NCBI RefSeq assembly: GCF_001940785.1
Contig: NZ_MSLS01000001.1
Span: 226,739 to 290,738, forward strand
Direction: 5' to 3'
Length of the DNA stretch: 64,000 nucleotides
Source of the DNA: Bacillus sp. MRMR6
GTDB taxonomy: Bacteria; Bacillota; Bacilli; Bacillales; Cytobacillaceae
Shown one piece after another: positions 42,170-51,284 of this stretch; the first letter of the stretch is position 1; the number at the start of each line of letters is the position of its first letter. A program made the translations under genes and the position numbers. The notes under the pieces are model-generated. The model was given only the letters and a program-made list of their open reading frames with translations, did no database searches and was not told where the DNA came from.

Positions 42170-43261
42170 TTGGAACAATTAAATACAACTGAGAAAAAGA
42201 CAACGATGGATACGAAAAAAACATCTATATATTCCCTGGAGCTTCACCATTTAAAGGATTGGCTATCTGAAAATGGAGAAAAACCATTTCGAGCTGAGCA
42301 AATCTTTGATTGGCTTTATAAAAAGCGTGTGTCTTCATTTGAGGACATGAGCAACCTGTCTAAAACCTTAAGAGATAAACTCTCTGAAGGCTTTCAACTT
42401 ACTACTTTAAAAACAGTTATTAAACAACAGTCGGCAGATGGAACCATTAAGTTTTTATTCGAACTTCACGATGGTTACTCGATTGAAACCGTATTAATGC
42501 GTCATGATTATGGGAATTCTGTTTGTGTCACTACACAAGTGGGCTGCCGCATTGGCTGTACCTTCTGTGCATCAACACTTGGTGGACTTAAACGACATTT
42601 AGAGGCAGGAGAAATCGTTTCTCAGGTGGTGGCTGTCCAGCAGGAACTTGATGAGACAGATGAACGGGTAAGCTCTGTTGTCATTATGGGGATAGGAGAA
42701 CCATTTGATAATTATGACAATATGTTATCCTTTTTAAAGATTATCAATCATGAGAAAGCTCTTAATATTGGTGCACGACATATCACTGTATCAACTAGCG
42801 GGATTGTTCCGAAAATATATCAGTTCGCTGATGAGGATATGCAAATTAATTTTGCGATTTCCCTTCATGCCCCAAATACGGAAATCCGCTCACGCTTAAT
42901 GCCGATTAATAGGGCCTATAAACTTGATGACTTAATGAAATCTGTAAGGTATTATATCGATAAGACAGGCCGTCGTGTTAGCTTTGAATATGGTCTTTTT
43001 GGTGGTGTTAACGATTCAGAGGAACATGCCGAGGAATTAGCTACTTTGTTAAAGGGTATTAAGTGCCATGTGAACTTAATCCCTGTTAATTATGTACCTG
43101 AGAGAGATTATGTGCGAACTCCAAAAGATAAGATTTTTGCTTTTGAAAAGACATTGAAAAAGCGTGGGATAAATGTAACCATTCGCCGAGAGCACGGTTC
43201 TGATATTGATGCAGCATGTGGACAACTTCGTGCAAAGGAGCGGAAAGAGGAGACGAGGTAA
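42170..43261 (+). CDS. rlmN: Dual-specificity RNA methyltransferase RlmN
   Basis: Radical-SAM enzyme of 363 residues that makes 2-methyladenosine in 23S rRNA and some tRNAs. The iron-sulfur cysteines are C126, C130 and C133 (CRIGCTFC), and the catalytic cysteine pair is completed by the C-terminal AACGQL. GGIGEP-like motif reads [12 protein letters not shown]. The TTG start at 42170 follows AAGAAGGTG and gives the same length as in B. subtilis; an internal ATG is at 42206. Confidence 0.94.
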   Translation: MEQLNTTEKKTTMDTKKTSIYSLELHHLKDWLSENGEKPFRAEQIFDWLYKKRVSSFEDMSNLSKTLRDKLSEGFQLTTLKTVIKQQSADGTIKFLFELHDGYSIETVLMRHDYGNSVCVTTQVGCRIGCTFCASTLGGLKRHLEAGEIVSQVVAVQQELDETDERVSSVVIMGIGEPFDNYDNMLSFLKIINHEKALNIGARHITVSTSGIVPKIYQFADEDMQINFAISLHAPNTEIRSRLMPINRAYKLDDLMKSVRYYIDKTGRRVSFEYGLFGGVNDSEEHAEELATLLKGIKCHVNLIPVNYVPERDYVRTPKDKIFAFEKTLKKRGINVTIRREHGSDIDAACGQLRAKERKEETR

Positions 43262-43265
43262 ATTT

Positions 43266-44018
43266 ATGAAAGCAGTTTTCATGACAGATCAAGGAAAGGT
43301 CCGGCTTCATAACGAGGACGCCGGCGGAATATTTGTAAATCGGGACGGTAATCGCCTAGCCATTGTAGCAGATGGTATGGGCGGGCACCGTGCTGGAGAC
43401 GTAGCGAGTAAAATGACAATCTCACAGCTGAAACAAAAATGGGAAGCTGCTAATGGAATTATAACAGCAGATGAGGCAGAAGCTTGGCTTAAAGAACATA
43501 TTACAAGCGTTAATAGCATGCTTTTAGACCATGCAATGAGTCATTCTGAGTGTGATGGAATGGGGACAACAATCGTAGCTGCCATAAGTACGAACCGGTT
43601 TGTTACGATTGCTCATATTGGAGATAGCAGATGCTATCTGTTAAATGAATCTGGTTTTAAACAGGTAACAGAAGATCATTCTCTTGTTAATGAGCTTGTG
43701 AGGTCAGGACAAATATCAAGAGAAGATGCCGAGCACCATCCTCGCAAGAATGTACTACTAAGAGCCCTAGGTACCGAAAAAACAGTTGAAATGGATATTA
43801 GAACTATTATTTTTGAGGAAGGGGACATTCTCTTATTATGTTCAGATGGCCTTTCAAATAAAATAAGTGAACAAGAAATGATGGGGATTTTACAAACCGA
43901 AGAGTTATTAGAGAGAAAAGCAGGGACATTTATCTCTCGCGCTAACGAAAATGGTGGAGAAGATAACATTACATTGGTGATTGTGGAGTTTTCTGAGAGC
44001 AGTGAGGGTGATTTATAA
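43266..44018 (+). CDS. prpC: PP2C-type protein phosphatase PrpC
   Basis: Metal-dependent Ser/Thr phosphatase of 250 residues that reverses PrkC phosphorylation. PP2C motifs are in order: TDQGKVRLHNEDAG, VADGMGGHRAGD, IGDSRCYL, LLCSDGLSNKI and the terminal GGEDNITLV with metal aspartates. ATG 43266 was taken as start; the frame is open further upstream in rlmN but without homology. It overlaps prkC by one base (TAATG). Confidence 0.94.
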   Translation: MKAVFMTDQGKVRLHNEDAGGIFVNRDGNRLAIVADGMGGHRAGDVASKMTISQLKQKWEAANGIITADEAEAWLKEHITSVNSMLLDHAMSHSECDGMGTTIVAAISTNRFVTIAHIGDSRCYLLNESGFKQVTEDHSLVNELVRSGQISREDAEHHPRKNVLLRALGTEKTVEMDIRTIIFEEGDILLLCSDGLSNKISEQEMMGILQTEELLERKAGTFISRANENGGEDNITLVIVEFSESSEGDL

Positions 44019-45970
44019 TGTTAATCGGTAAAAAATTAAGCGGTCGCTATAAAATTTTGGAGATGATTGGCGGAGGCGGTATGGCCAATGTTTACTTAGC
44101 CCATGACATGATTCTTGACCGTGATGTTGCCGTTAAAATGCTTCGCCTTGATTTTGCTAATGATGAGGAATTTATTCGCAGGTTTCGCCGAGAAGCACAA
44201 TCCGCAACCAGTCTTGCTCACCCGAATATTGTTAATATCTATGATGTTGGCGAGGAAAATGAACTATATTATATTGTCATGGAACATGTAGATGGTCAAA
44301 CATTGAAACAATACATACAGCAGAATTCACCTTTAAGGGTTGAAGCGGCGATCGAAATTATGGAACAGTTGACTTCCGCTATATCTCATGCCCATCAAAA
44401 TCAAATTATCCATCGGGATATTAAACCACATAACATTTTAATTGACCGTTTTGGAACCGTTAAAGTAACGGATTTTGGTATTGCAATGGCACTCAGTGCT
44501 ACTAGCATTACTCAGACTAATTCTGTCCTTGGGTCTGTCCATTATTTGTCACCTGAGCAGGCACGCGGTGGAATGGCAAATCGGAAGTCAGATATTTATT
44601 CTATTGGAATTGTAATGTTTGAACTATTAACGGGCAGACTGCCTTTTTCTGGTGAGTCCGCGGTTTCTATTGCCTTAAAACATTTACAATCAGAAACACC
44701 ATCTGTAAGAAGGTGGAATCCTAATATTCCACAGAGTGTTGAAAATATTGTCATAAAAGCAACGGCCAAGGATTCTTTTCATCGATATAATACCGTAGAA
44801 GAAATGGAAGAAGATTTACGTACAGCACTTGATGTTGATCGGTCAAACGAGCCCAAATTTGTTATTCCTGTTGACGATGAGGCTACAAAAGCAATTCCCA
44901 TTATCACAAATGATCGTCCGCTTCAAAATCTAGATGAGACATTAGTACACAGTCACAAGAATGGATATGAAGCACCCAAAAAAGAAAAAGAACCAAAAAA
45001 ACGTAAAAAATGGCCTATTATATTCATTACAACTTTACTGCTTTTAACATTACTAGGTGTTTTCTTTGCTATGCTGCCGGGGATGCTGTCTGCTAAGGAA
45101 GTAGAAATTCCTGATGTAAGCAAAATGGAATTAGAGGAAGCAATCTCTAAATTGGAAGCCAGCGGGCTGCAGGTTGGCGAGCAAATAGAGATAACCGACG
45201 ATGAAGTGGAAGAAGGCATGGTAATTAAAACAAACCCAGAAGCAGGAAATATGGTGAAAGAAAATGCACCCGTTACCATCTACATAAGTACTGGGAAAGT
45301 TTTATATGAATTGCCTGATTATGTTTCCCGAAATTATAAGGATATAGTCAGTTTCTTGGATAATAAATACTTTAAGGATATAAAGATCAAAGAAGTCCAT
45401 AATGATAGCGAACCAGGTACCATTCTAAGTCAAAAACCTGCGGGTGGAGAAAAAGTGGTCCCAGAGGAAACAGTCTTAGAGTTTGAAATAAGTAAAGGGC
45501 CAGAAAAAATCATTCTTAAGGATTTGACACAATACAGTATTAAAGGTGCACAGGATTATGTCGATTCTGTTGGTTTAAGTCTTGAAACTTCTGAGGAGAA
45601 TTATCATGATACGATCCCTGCAGAAAACATTATTTCTCAATCACCAGCACCAGGAACGGAAATGAAAAAAGGTGATAAGATTTCAGTCGTCATTTCAAAA
45701 GGCAAAGAAGTGAAACAACCTAAACCTGTGAGTGTAGATGTTACAATTGAGTACGAACCAGAGGAACCTGGTCAAGAACAAGTAGTTGTCATCTATATTG
45801 ATGACCTGAATCGAACAATCTTCGATCCTGCAGAGACCTTTCCAATAACAGCTAGAACAAAAATTAAGCTTGAGCTTTTGGTTCCTTATGGGAAAAAAGC
45901 AGGTTATAAAATAGTCAGGGACAACAAGGTTGTTGAAGAACAATCAGTACCATATCCAGATTCAGAATAA
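44018..45970 (+). CDS. prkC: Membrane Ser/Thr kinase PrkC with PASTA domains
   Basis: A 650-residue Hanks-type kinase. Residues 1-275 are the kinase domain: Gly loop MIGGGGMANV, ATP lysine K40, HRDIKPHN with catalytic D134, DFG, and a threonine-rich activation loop. One membrane segment lies at about 332-354 after a lysine-rich stretch. Outside follow three PASTA repeats (about 362-565), each ending in the VxISKG/VTIYISTGK pattern, and a C-terminal beta domain. PASTA domains sense muropeptides and PrkC triggers spore germination in B. subtilis. Confidence 0.96.
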   Translation: MLIGKKLSGRYKILEMIGGGGMANVYLAHDMILDRDVAVKMLRLDFANDEEFIRRFRREAQSATSLAHPNIVNIYDVGEENELYYIVMEHVDGQTLKQYIQQNSPLRVEAAIEIMEQLTSAISHAHQNQIIHRDIKPHNILIDRFGTVKVTDFGIAMALSATSITQTNSVLGSVHYLSPEQARGGMANRKSDIYSIGIVMFELLTGRLPFSGESAVSIALKHLQSETPSVRRWNPNIPQSVENIVIKATAKDSFHRYNTVEEMEEDLRTALDVDRSNEPKFVIPVDDEATKAIPIITNDRPLQNLDETLVHSHKNGYEAPKKEKEPKKRKKWPIIFITTLLLLTLLGVFFAMLPGMLSAKEVEIPDVSKMELEEAISKLEASGLQVGEQIEITDDEVEEGMVIKTNPEAGNMVKENAPVTIYISTGKVLYELPDYVSRNYKDIVSFLDNKYFKDIKIKEVHNDSEPGTILSQKPAGGEKVVPEETVLEFEISKGPEKIILKDLTQYSIKGAQDYVDSVGLSLETSEENYHDTIPAENIISQSPAPGTEMKKGDKISVVISKGKEVKQPKPVSVDVTIEYEPEEPGQEQVVVIYIDDLNRTIFDPAETFPITARTKIKLELLVPYGKKAGYKIVRDNKVVEEQSVPYPDSE

Positions 45971-45989
45971 TAAATCAAGGAGTGTGGCT

Positions 45990-46871
45990 ATGCCTGAAGG
46001 GAAAATTGTAAAAGCACTAAGCGGTTTTTATTATGTACTCAACGAAGGAGGACTTGTTCAATGCCGTGGAAGAGGTGTATTCCGAAAGAATAAAATTACA
46101 CCACTAGTGGGCGATGAAGTCGTTTATCAAGCGGAAAATGACCGTGAAGGGTATATCATGGAGGTAAAGGACAGAAAGAATGAATTGATCCGTCCACCAA
46201 TCGCTAACGTTGATCAAGCAATTTTAGTATTTTCGGCAGTTGAACCTGATTTTAGCACAGTGCTCTTAGACCGATTTCTTGTACTAGTTGAATTTAACCA
46301 TATACAACCGCTTATTTGTATTACGAAAATAGACTTAGCGGATAAGGAACAAATACAAGCAATTAAAGAATACGCTGACCAATACCGAGAAGTGGGATAT
46401 GAAGTGATCCTCACGTCTTCAGAAACAGAAATGGGAATTCAAGCTTTAACACCTCATGTAGATGATAAAATCTCTGTATTTGCTGGACAATCAGGAGTAG
46501 GCAAATCTTCGCTGTTAAATGTTTTAAGACCCGACTTGGAACTTAAAACAAATGATATCTCCACCCATTTAGGGAGAGGAAAGCATACTACTCGACACGT
46601 TGAGTTAATCGGTATCGGTAATGGGTTAATCGCTGATACACCAGGCTTTAGCTCGCTGGAATTTACCAATATAGAAGCAGAAGATTTAAATTCTTGTTTC
46701 CCTGAAATCGCTAGGCAGAGTGAAAACTGCAAATTCCGAGGCTGCTTACATATAAGTGAGCCGAAGTGTGCGGTCAAGACGGGTGTTGAATCAGCGGGAA
46801 TTACTAAATACCGCTATGAACATTACGTTGAATTTTTACAGGAAATAAAAGATAGAAAGCCGAGGTACTAA
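45990..46871 (+). CDS. rsgA: Ribosome small-subunit GTPase RsgA
   Basis: Circularly permuted GTPase of 293 residues in late 30S maturation. The N-terminal OB domain is followed by permuted motifs G4 (ITKIDLAD), G1 ([10 protein letters not shown]) and G3 (DTPGFSS), then a zinc knuckle with [17 protein letters not shown] 45990 follows AAGGAGTGTG; the longer frame from 45930 lies inside prkC. It belongs to the prpC-prkC-rsgA-rpe-thiN group. Confidence 0.95.
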   Translation: MPEGKIVKALSGFYYVLNEGGLVQCRGRGVFRKNKITPLVGDEVVYQAENDREGYIMEVKDRKNELIRPPIANVDQAILVFSAVEPDFSTVLLDRFLVLVEFNHIQPLICITKIDLADKEQIQAIKEYADQYREVGYEVILTSSETEMGIQALTPHVDDKISVFAGQSGVGKSSLLNVLRPDLELKTNDISTHLGRGKHTTRHVELIGIGNGLIADTPGFSSLEFTNIEAEDLNSCFPEIARQSENCKFRGCLHISEPKCAVKTGVESAGITKYRYEHYVEFLQEIKDRKPRY

Positions 46872-46872
46872 G

Positions 46873-47517
46873 ATGGTTAAAATTGCACCCTCGATCCTTT
46901 CAGCTGACTTTGCGAGGCTGGGAGAAGAGATTCAAGCGGTTGAAGAAGCCGGGGCGGACTATATACATATAGATGTAATGGATGGCCAATTCGTGCCAAA
47001 TATTACAATTGGCCCGCTTATTGTTGAGGCGATCCGTCCAATTACACAGCTACCGCTAGACGTTCATCTGATGATTGAAAAACCGGATCAATATATTGAA
47101 GCTTTTGCTAATGCTGGGGCAGACTATATTACTGTCCATGTAGAGGCTTGCAGGCATTTGCACCGGACCATCCATCATATTAAATCATTTGGAATAAAGG
47201 CAGGAGTTGTACTTAATCCTGCTACACCTGTGGAGTCGATTCAGCATGTAATTGATGACATTGATATGGTGTTATTAATGTCAGTGAATCCAGGTTTCGG
47301 CGGGCAAAAATTCATTCCAGAGACTTTAAATAAAATTAGGAAAGTAAAGCAAATGGCTGAGGAAAAAGGACTTAATATTGAAATCGAAATTGATGGCGGT
47401 GTTAACTCAGAAACAGCAAAGCAGTGCATTGAGGCCGGTGCAAATGTACTTGTTGCTGGCTCTGCTGTCTATAATCAGCCTAATTACCAAGAAGCAATAG
47501 CTTTAATAAGAGGTTAA
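46873..47517 (+). CDS. rpe: Ribulose-phosphate 3-epimerase
   Basis: TIM-barrel epimerase of 214 residues in the pentose phosphate pathway. Motifs: [27 protein letters not shown] with metal residues, [20 protein letters not shown] and EIDGGVN. It starts one base after the rsgA stop and ends before a short hairpin. Confidence 0.96.
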   Translation: MVKIAPSILSADFARLGEEIQAVEEAGADYIHIDVMDGQFVPNITIGPLIVEAIRPITQLPLDVHLMIEKPDQYIEAFANAGADYITVHVEACRHLHRTIHHIKSFGIKAGVVLNPATPVESIQHVIDDIDMVLLMSVNPGFGGQKFIPETLNKIRKVKQMAEEKGLNIEIEIDGGVNSETAKQCIEAGANVLVAGSAVYNQPNYQEAIALIRG

Positions 47518-47525
47518 AACTGTAG

Positions 47526-47551
47526 AAGCCGGCGTAAAGCTCGGCTTTTTG
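47526..47551 (+). terminator. Short terminator-like hairpin between rpe and thiN
   Basis: AAGCCG (47526-47531) pairs with CGGCTT (47542-47547), followed by T5 in total. The stem is only 6 bp, so read-through into thiN is likely. Confidence 0.5.
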
Positions 47552-47571
47552 TGTAGTCTGGAGGTACATGA

Positions 47572-48216
47572 ATGAAAATTAATATAGTGGCGGGAGGACC
47601 AGAAGCACTCCTGCCAGAATTAACTCAATATGCAAAAGAAGGGGCCATGTGGGTTGGGGTGGACCGGGGAGTTTTCTATTTACTTCAAAGGGGGATTAAG
47701 CCGGCAATCGCCTTCGGTGACTTTGATTCAGTTTCGGAAAAAGAACTTCATTTGATTGAGAACAAAGTTCATCAAATGCAACGTTTTAAACCTGAGAAAG
47801 ATGAAACTGACATGGAACTTGCCTTGAATTGGGCACTTGAACAAGGCCCTGCTGAAATCCTTATTTTTGGTGCTACCGGAGGAAGACAGGATCACCATTT
47901 TGCAAATGTTCAATTAATGATAAAACCATACTTAGAGAAAAAGTCTATTCCAATCTTCATCATGGATAAACAGAATCTTTTATTTATCAAAGGCCCAGGG
48001 ACTTATAGAGTCGAAAAGGATTCTAAAAAATATGTTTCTTTTATCCCTATAACCCTTGTAGTTACTAACCTAACACTAGAAGGCTTCAAGTTTCCACTAA
48101 CAGGCAGGTATATTTCGATTGGCTCGACACTATGTATTAGTAATGAACTTATTAGTGATTATGGTACTTTTTCATTTTCCGAAGGCATATTATTAGTGAT
48201 AAGAAGTGATGATTAA
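47572..48216 (+). CDS. thiN: Thiamine pyrophosphokinase
   Basis: Transfers pyrophosphate from ATP to thiamine to form thiamine diphosphate; 214 residues. The N-terminal catalytic domain carries GDFDSVS, KDETDMELAL and GATGGRQDH; the C-terminal beta domain (about 140-214) binds thiamine. ATG 47572 follows TGGAGG by 11 bases; another ATG at 47568 is out of frame. Confidence 0.93.
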   Translation: MKINIVAGGPEALLPELTQYAKEGAMWVGVDRGVFYLLQRGIKPAIAFGDFDSVSEKELHLIENKVHQMQRFKPEKDETDMELALNWALEQGPAEILIFGATGGRQDHHFANVQLMIKPYLEKKSIPIFIMDKQNLLFIKGPGTYRVEKDSKKYVSFIPITLVVTNLTLEGFKFPLTGRYISIGSTLCISNELISDYGTFSFSEGILLVIRSDD

Positions 48217-48312
48217 TAGGCTTTATCATAAGGTACTGATTTCGTTCGTTGGAATAAAATAATAAGGGCGTACGAGAAAAGCTAGATGTGTGAGATGGTG
48301 AGGAGGGACATT

Positions 48313-48393
48313 ATGAAGTTTTATACAATTAAACTGCCGAAATTTTTAGGTGGACTTGTCCGCGCGATGATTGGAGCATTTAAGAAGAATTAA
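48313..48393 (+). CDS. spoVM: Stage V sporulation protein M (SpoVM)
   Basis: A 26-codon gene encoding an amphipathic helical peptide that begins MKFYTIKLPKFLGG and ends IGAFKKN. Length, sequence and position between thiN and rpmB match B. subtilis SpoVM, which recognises the convex forespore membrane and anchors the coat ATPase SpoIVA. The proline at residue 9, which in B. subtilis keeps the helix shallow in the membrane, is conserved. GAGGAGGGA lies upstream at proper spacing. A clear sigma-E promoter was not found. Confidence 0.95.
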   Translation: MKFYTIKLPKFLGGLVRAMIGAFKKN

Positions 48394-48436
48394 CTAATAA
48401 AAAATAAGATGACTAAATTCATTTAAATTATTTTTG

Positions 48437-48464
48437 GCACCTAATATAGGTGCTTTTTATTTTT
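48437..48464 (+). terminator. Terminator after spoVM
   Basis: GCACCTA (48437-48443) pairs with TAGGTGC (48447-48453), followed by TTTTTATTTTT. Confidence 0.8.
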
Positions 48465-48483
48465 CATGCAGATGGGAAGAATA

Positions 48484-48515
48484 AAAATAAAGGACATCCT
48501 ACTATAGGATGCCCG
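48484..48515 (-). terminator. Terminator of rpmB
   Basis: Read on the minus strand, GGGCATCCTA and TAGGATGTCC form a stem with one wobble, followed by TTTATTTTTATT. It is 5 bases after the rpmB stop, tail to tail with the spoVM terminator. Confidence 0.75.
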
Positions 48516-48520
48516 CCATT

Positions 48521-48709
48521 TTATACGCGTTCTACTTTACCGGATTTTAACGCTCTTGCTGAAACCCAAACTCGTTTAGGCTTTCCATCAACAAGAATAC
48601 GTACTTTTTGTAGGTTAGCACCCCATGTACGCTTGTTAGCGTTCATAGCGTGAGAACGTGTGTTACCAGTTGTTGTTTTCTTTCCAGTTATAACACATTT
48701 ACGTGGCAT
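48521..48709 (-). CDS. rpmB: 50S ribosomal protein L28
   Basis: A 62-residue basic ribosomal protein, complete from [11 protein letters not shown] to the C-terminal SGKVERV. Only one cysteine is present, so it is not the four-cysteine zinc-binding form. AAGGAGGGAATC precedes the ATG on the minus strand. The opposite orientation between spoVM and yloU is the same as in B. subtilis. Confidence 0.96.
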   Translation of the reverse strand: MPRKCVITGKKTTTGNTRSHAMNANKRTWGANLQKVRILVDGKPKRVWVSARALKSGKVERV

Positions 48710-48827
48710 ACTGATTCCCTCCTTATTACAAAAGCTTTATACAGCATTTAGGTTATTGTCTAAAGATACTTTAATAATTTATCATACAACTAAGTTGAAT
48801 GCAATAGTGATTAATAAAGCTTTCAAG

Positions 48828-48927
48828 AAAATATCCTTGACATTGGTTTTATTTTCGGACACTAATAATAGGGGGAAAGTATGACTTTCAAAATATCCTT
48901 GACTATAGTAAAATGTCTTTAGTCAAG
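48828..48927 (+). promoter_or_regulatory. Duplicated -35-like region before yloU
   Basis: AAAATATCCTTGAC occurs twice, at 48828-48841 and 48890-48903. The first continues as TTGACA with -10-like ACTAAT/TAATAA 18 to 20 bases on. The second is part of an inverted repeat CTTGACT (48898-48904)...AGTCAAG (48921-48927). It probably holds the yloU-fakA promoter, but a clean -10 could not be assigned. Confidence 0.35.
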
Positions 48928-48955
48928 TAGCAATTTCCAAAAGGGGGAACGATTC

Positions 48956-49318
48956 ATGTCCATCGAATTAATGACCAAGTACGGACAAATTGATATTTCA
49001 ACTGAAGTAATCGCCACCATTGCTGGAGGAGCAGCCATCGATTGTTATGGAATTATCGGCATGGCTTCTAAGAATCAAATTAAAGACGGTTTTACAGAAA
49101 TATTACGTAAAGAAAATTTCACTCGTGGAGTTATTGTTCGTCAAGAAAATGAAGAAGTACATATTGATATGTATATTATTGTCAGCTATGGAACGAAAAT
49201 TTCCGAGGTTGCCCATAACGTTCAATCAAAGGTTAAATACACGCTAGAGAAGACCGTTGGACTTGCCGTTGACTCGGTAAATATTTACGTTCAGGGAGTT
49301 CGTGTAACGAACCCTTAA
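48956..49318 (+). CDS. yloU: Asp23/YloU-family protein
   Basis: A 120-residue Asp23-domain protein, same length as B. subtilis YloU. It covers the whole domain, including GGAAIDCYGIIGM and VHIDMYIIVSYG. Asp23 proteins are envelope-associated in staphylococci; the function in Bacillus is unclear, though it is regularly paired with fakA. ATG 48956 follows AAAAGGGGGAAC. Confidence 0.9.
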   Translation: MSIELMTKYGQIDISTEVIATIAGGAAIDCYGIIGMASKNQIKDGFTEILRKENFTRGVIVRQENEEVHIDMYIIVSYGTKISEVAHNVQSKVKYTLEKTVGLAVDSVNIYVQGVRVTNP

Positions 49319-49356
49319 GTTCGTACGGCGAAGTCTCAAGTAGAGGAGGAAAGTTT

Positions 49357-51039
49357 GTGTCAATAACAGCTTTAGACGGAAAACGTTTTGCAGAAATGGT
49401 GATTCAAGGTGCGAATCATTTGGCAGCCAATGCAAAAATGGTTGATGCGTTAAACGTTTTTCCTGTGCCCGATGGTGATACTGGAACGAATATGAATTTA
49501 TCTATGACTTCTGGGGCAAAGGAAGTTAGAAATCATGTTCAAGAGCATATTGGTAAGGTAGGGATTGCCCTTTCAAAGGGTTTATTGATGGGAGCTAGAG
49601 GGAACTCTGGTGTAATCCTATCTCAATTATTCCGTGGTTTTGCCAAAGCAGTTGAAACAAAACCAACCATTTCAGCTAAAGAATTTGCAGATGCATTTGA
49701 GGCCGGCGTTGAAACAGCCTATAAGGCAGTGATGAAACCTGTTGAAGGTACTATTCTTACAGTAGCAAAGGATTCTGCCAAAAAAGGACTCCATGCTGTC
49801 CAAAATTCTAATGATATTATTGAGATTATGGAAGAAATTCTTAAGGAAGCCAAGGCTTCACTTAAACGCACACCTGATTTGCTTCCTGTTTTAAAGGAAG
49901 TTGGAGTGGTGGATAGCGGTGGTCAAGGGTTAGTTTTTGTTTACGAAGGCTTTCTTGCAGAGTTAAAAGGAGAAAAGCTTCCTGATTCACCAGCAACACT
50001 TCCATCAATGAATGACATGGTAAGTGCTGAGCATCATAAAAGCGTGCAAAGCCATATGAACACGGAAGATATTGTATTCGGATATTGTACCGAGTTCATG
50101 GTTAGATTTGAAGAGGAAAAGATGGCAAAGCATCCATATAAGGAACAAGTTTTCCGTAATGATCTTAGTAAACTGGGGGATTCCCTTTTAGTCATTGCAG
50201 ATGATGAAGTGGTAAAGGTTCATATTCACTCTGAGCAGCCTGGTAATTGCCTTAACTATGGTCAACGATATGGTAGCTTAATCAATATGAAAATTGAAAA
50301 TATGCGTCAACAGCATTCTAATATAGTTGGTGAAACATATACTCCTCTTGTTTCTGATCGTCCACAAGCACCAAAAGAGCAGCAAGAGTACGGAGTTGTG
50401 ACTGTTTCTATGGGATCTGGAATAGCGGATTTGTTTAAGAGTATAGGTGCTCACGCGGTTATAGAAGGCGGACAAACGATGAATCCAAGCACAGAGGATA
50501 TCGTTAAAGCTGTTAAAGAAGTCAATGCGAAAAAAGTATTTATCCTCCCTAATAATAAAAATATTATTATGGCTGCACAGCAAGCGGCAGATGTTTCAGA
50601 CGAAGAGATCTATGTAATCCCATCCAAAACAGTTCCACAAGGACTATCTGCTTTATTGGCATTTAATCCAGCTGGAGATGTTGAAACAAATGAAGCGGCA
50701 ATGATTGAAGCCCTGAAGCATGTTAAGACAGGGCAAATCACGTTCGCAGTACGTGATACTCAAATTGATGGCTTAGAAATCGAAAAAGAGGATTTTATGG
50801 GCATTGCAGAAGGTAAGATTGTTGTAAAATCAAAAGATAAAGGCCAAGTGGCTGAAGAGTTGCTTTCAAAGATGTTGGATGAGGATTCTGAAATCTTGAC
50901 CATCCTGTACGGTGAAGGTGTAACCGAAGAGGAAGTTAATGGACTTGTTCAATATGTAGGAGAAAATTATCAAGATGTAGAGGTTGAAATCCATAACGGA
51001 AAACAACCATTATATTCATTTATATTTGCAATTGAATAA
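49357..51039 (+). CDS. fakA: Fatty acid kinase FakA (YloV)
   Basis: A 560-residue DAK-type kinase that phosphorylates exogenous fatty acids held by a FakB protein. The N-terminal DhaL/DAK2 domain (about 8-200) has the nucleotide and metal motif FPVPDGDTGTNM and GARGNSGVILSQ; the middle and C-terminal domains (about 220-560) are DegV-like. Start GTG 49357 follows GAGGAGGAAAG. No fakB is in the window. It feeds acyl-phosphate into the route used by PlsX/PlsY, whose gene plsX lies downstream. Confidence 0.92.
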   Translation: MSITALDGKRFAEMVIQGANHLAANAKMVDALNVFPVPDGDTGTNMNLSMTSGAKEVRNHVQEHIGKVGIALSKGLLMGARGNSGVILSQLFRGFAKAVETKPTISAKEFADAFEAGVETAYKAVMKPVEGTILTVAKDSAKKGLHAVQNSNDIIEIMEEILKEAKASLKRTPDLLPVLKEVGVVDSGGQGLVFVYEGFLAELKGEKLPDSPATLPSMNDMVSAEHHKSVQSHMNTEDIVFGYCTEFMVRFEEEKMAKHPYKEQVFRNDLSKLGDSLLVIADDEVVKVHIHSEQPGNCLNYGQRYGSLINMKIENMRQQHSNIVGETYTPLVSDRPQAPKEQQEYGVVTVSMGSGIADLFKSIGAHAVIEGGQTMNPSTEDIVKAVKEVNAKKVFILPNNKNIIMAAQQAADVSDEEIYVIPSKTVPQGLSALLAFNPAGDVETNEAAMIEALKHVKTGQITFAVRDTQIDGLEIEKEDFMGIAEGKIVVKSKDKGQVAEELLSKMLDEDSEILTILYGEGVTEEEVNGLVQYVGENYQDVEVEIHNGKQPLYSFIFAIE

Positions 51040-51190
51040 GGTTCAACTAACAATCAGTAGGAGGTTCCACCCCCACTGATTGTTAGTTGAACCGATCGGG
51101 CTTTTACGAGCAGTTGATTCCCACTCTGCTATTCTTGAATTTCCAAGATTTGAAGGGGGAACCTACTGCCCGTTAAGGCGGGATAGATGT
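51040..51190. repeat. Long palindromic intergenic element after fakA
   Basis: Two nested palindromes in about 150 bases. The first is a perfect 19-bp inverted repeat, GGTTCAACTAACAATCAGT (51040-51058) with its complement at 51075-51093. The second pairs CGGGC/GCAGT/TTCCC (about 51097-51121) with GGGGGAA/ACTGC/CCG (about 51156-51172) and ends in GGCGGGATAG. It begins one base inside the fakA stop codon region. It resembles dispersed palindromic repeats of Bacillus relatives; this is from memory and not tested. No coding content. Confidence 0.75.
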
Positions 51191-51191
51191 T

Positions 51192-51227
51192 AAAATAGAA
51201 GGGGAAACCCTTCTATTTTCTTTTTTC
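51192..51227 (+). terminator. Terminator upstream of sdaAB
   Basis: Perfect 12-bp stem AAAATAGAAGGG (51192-51203) with CCCTTCTATTTT (51208-51219), GAAA tetraloop, then CTTTTTTCT. Confidence 0.88.
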
Positions 51228-51284
51228 TATGATATAAATATTAATGGCTATACAGAATAGTGTTTTTCGGGAGGGGAGAAGACG

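Noticed and set aside
48217-48312. Sigma-E promoter for spoVM
   Set aside because: No pair of motifs with correct spacing; CGTACGAG near 48269 matches the -10 only poorly.
48450-48653. Plus-strand ORF opposite rpmB
   Set aside because: Antisense shadow of the L28 gene and its terminator.
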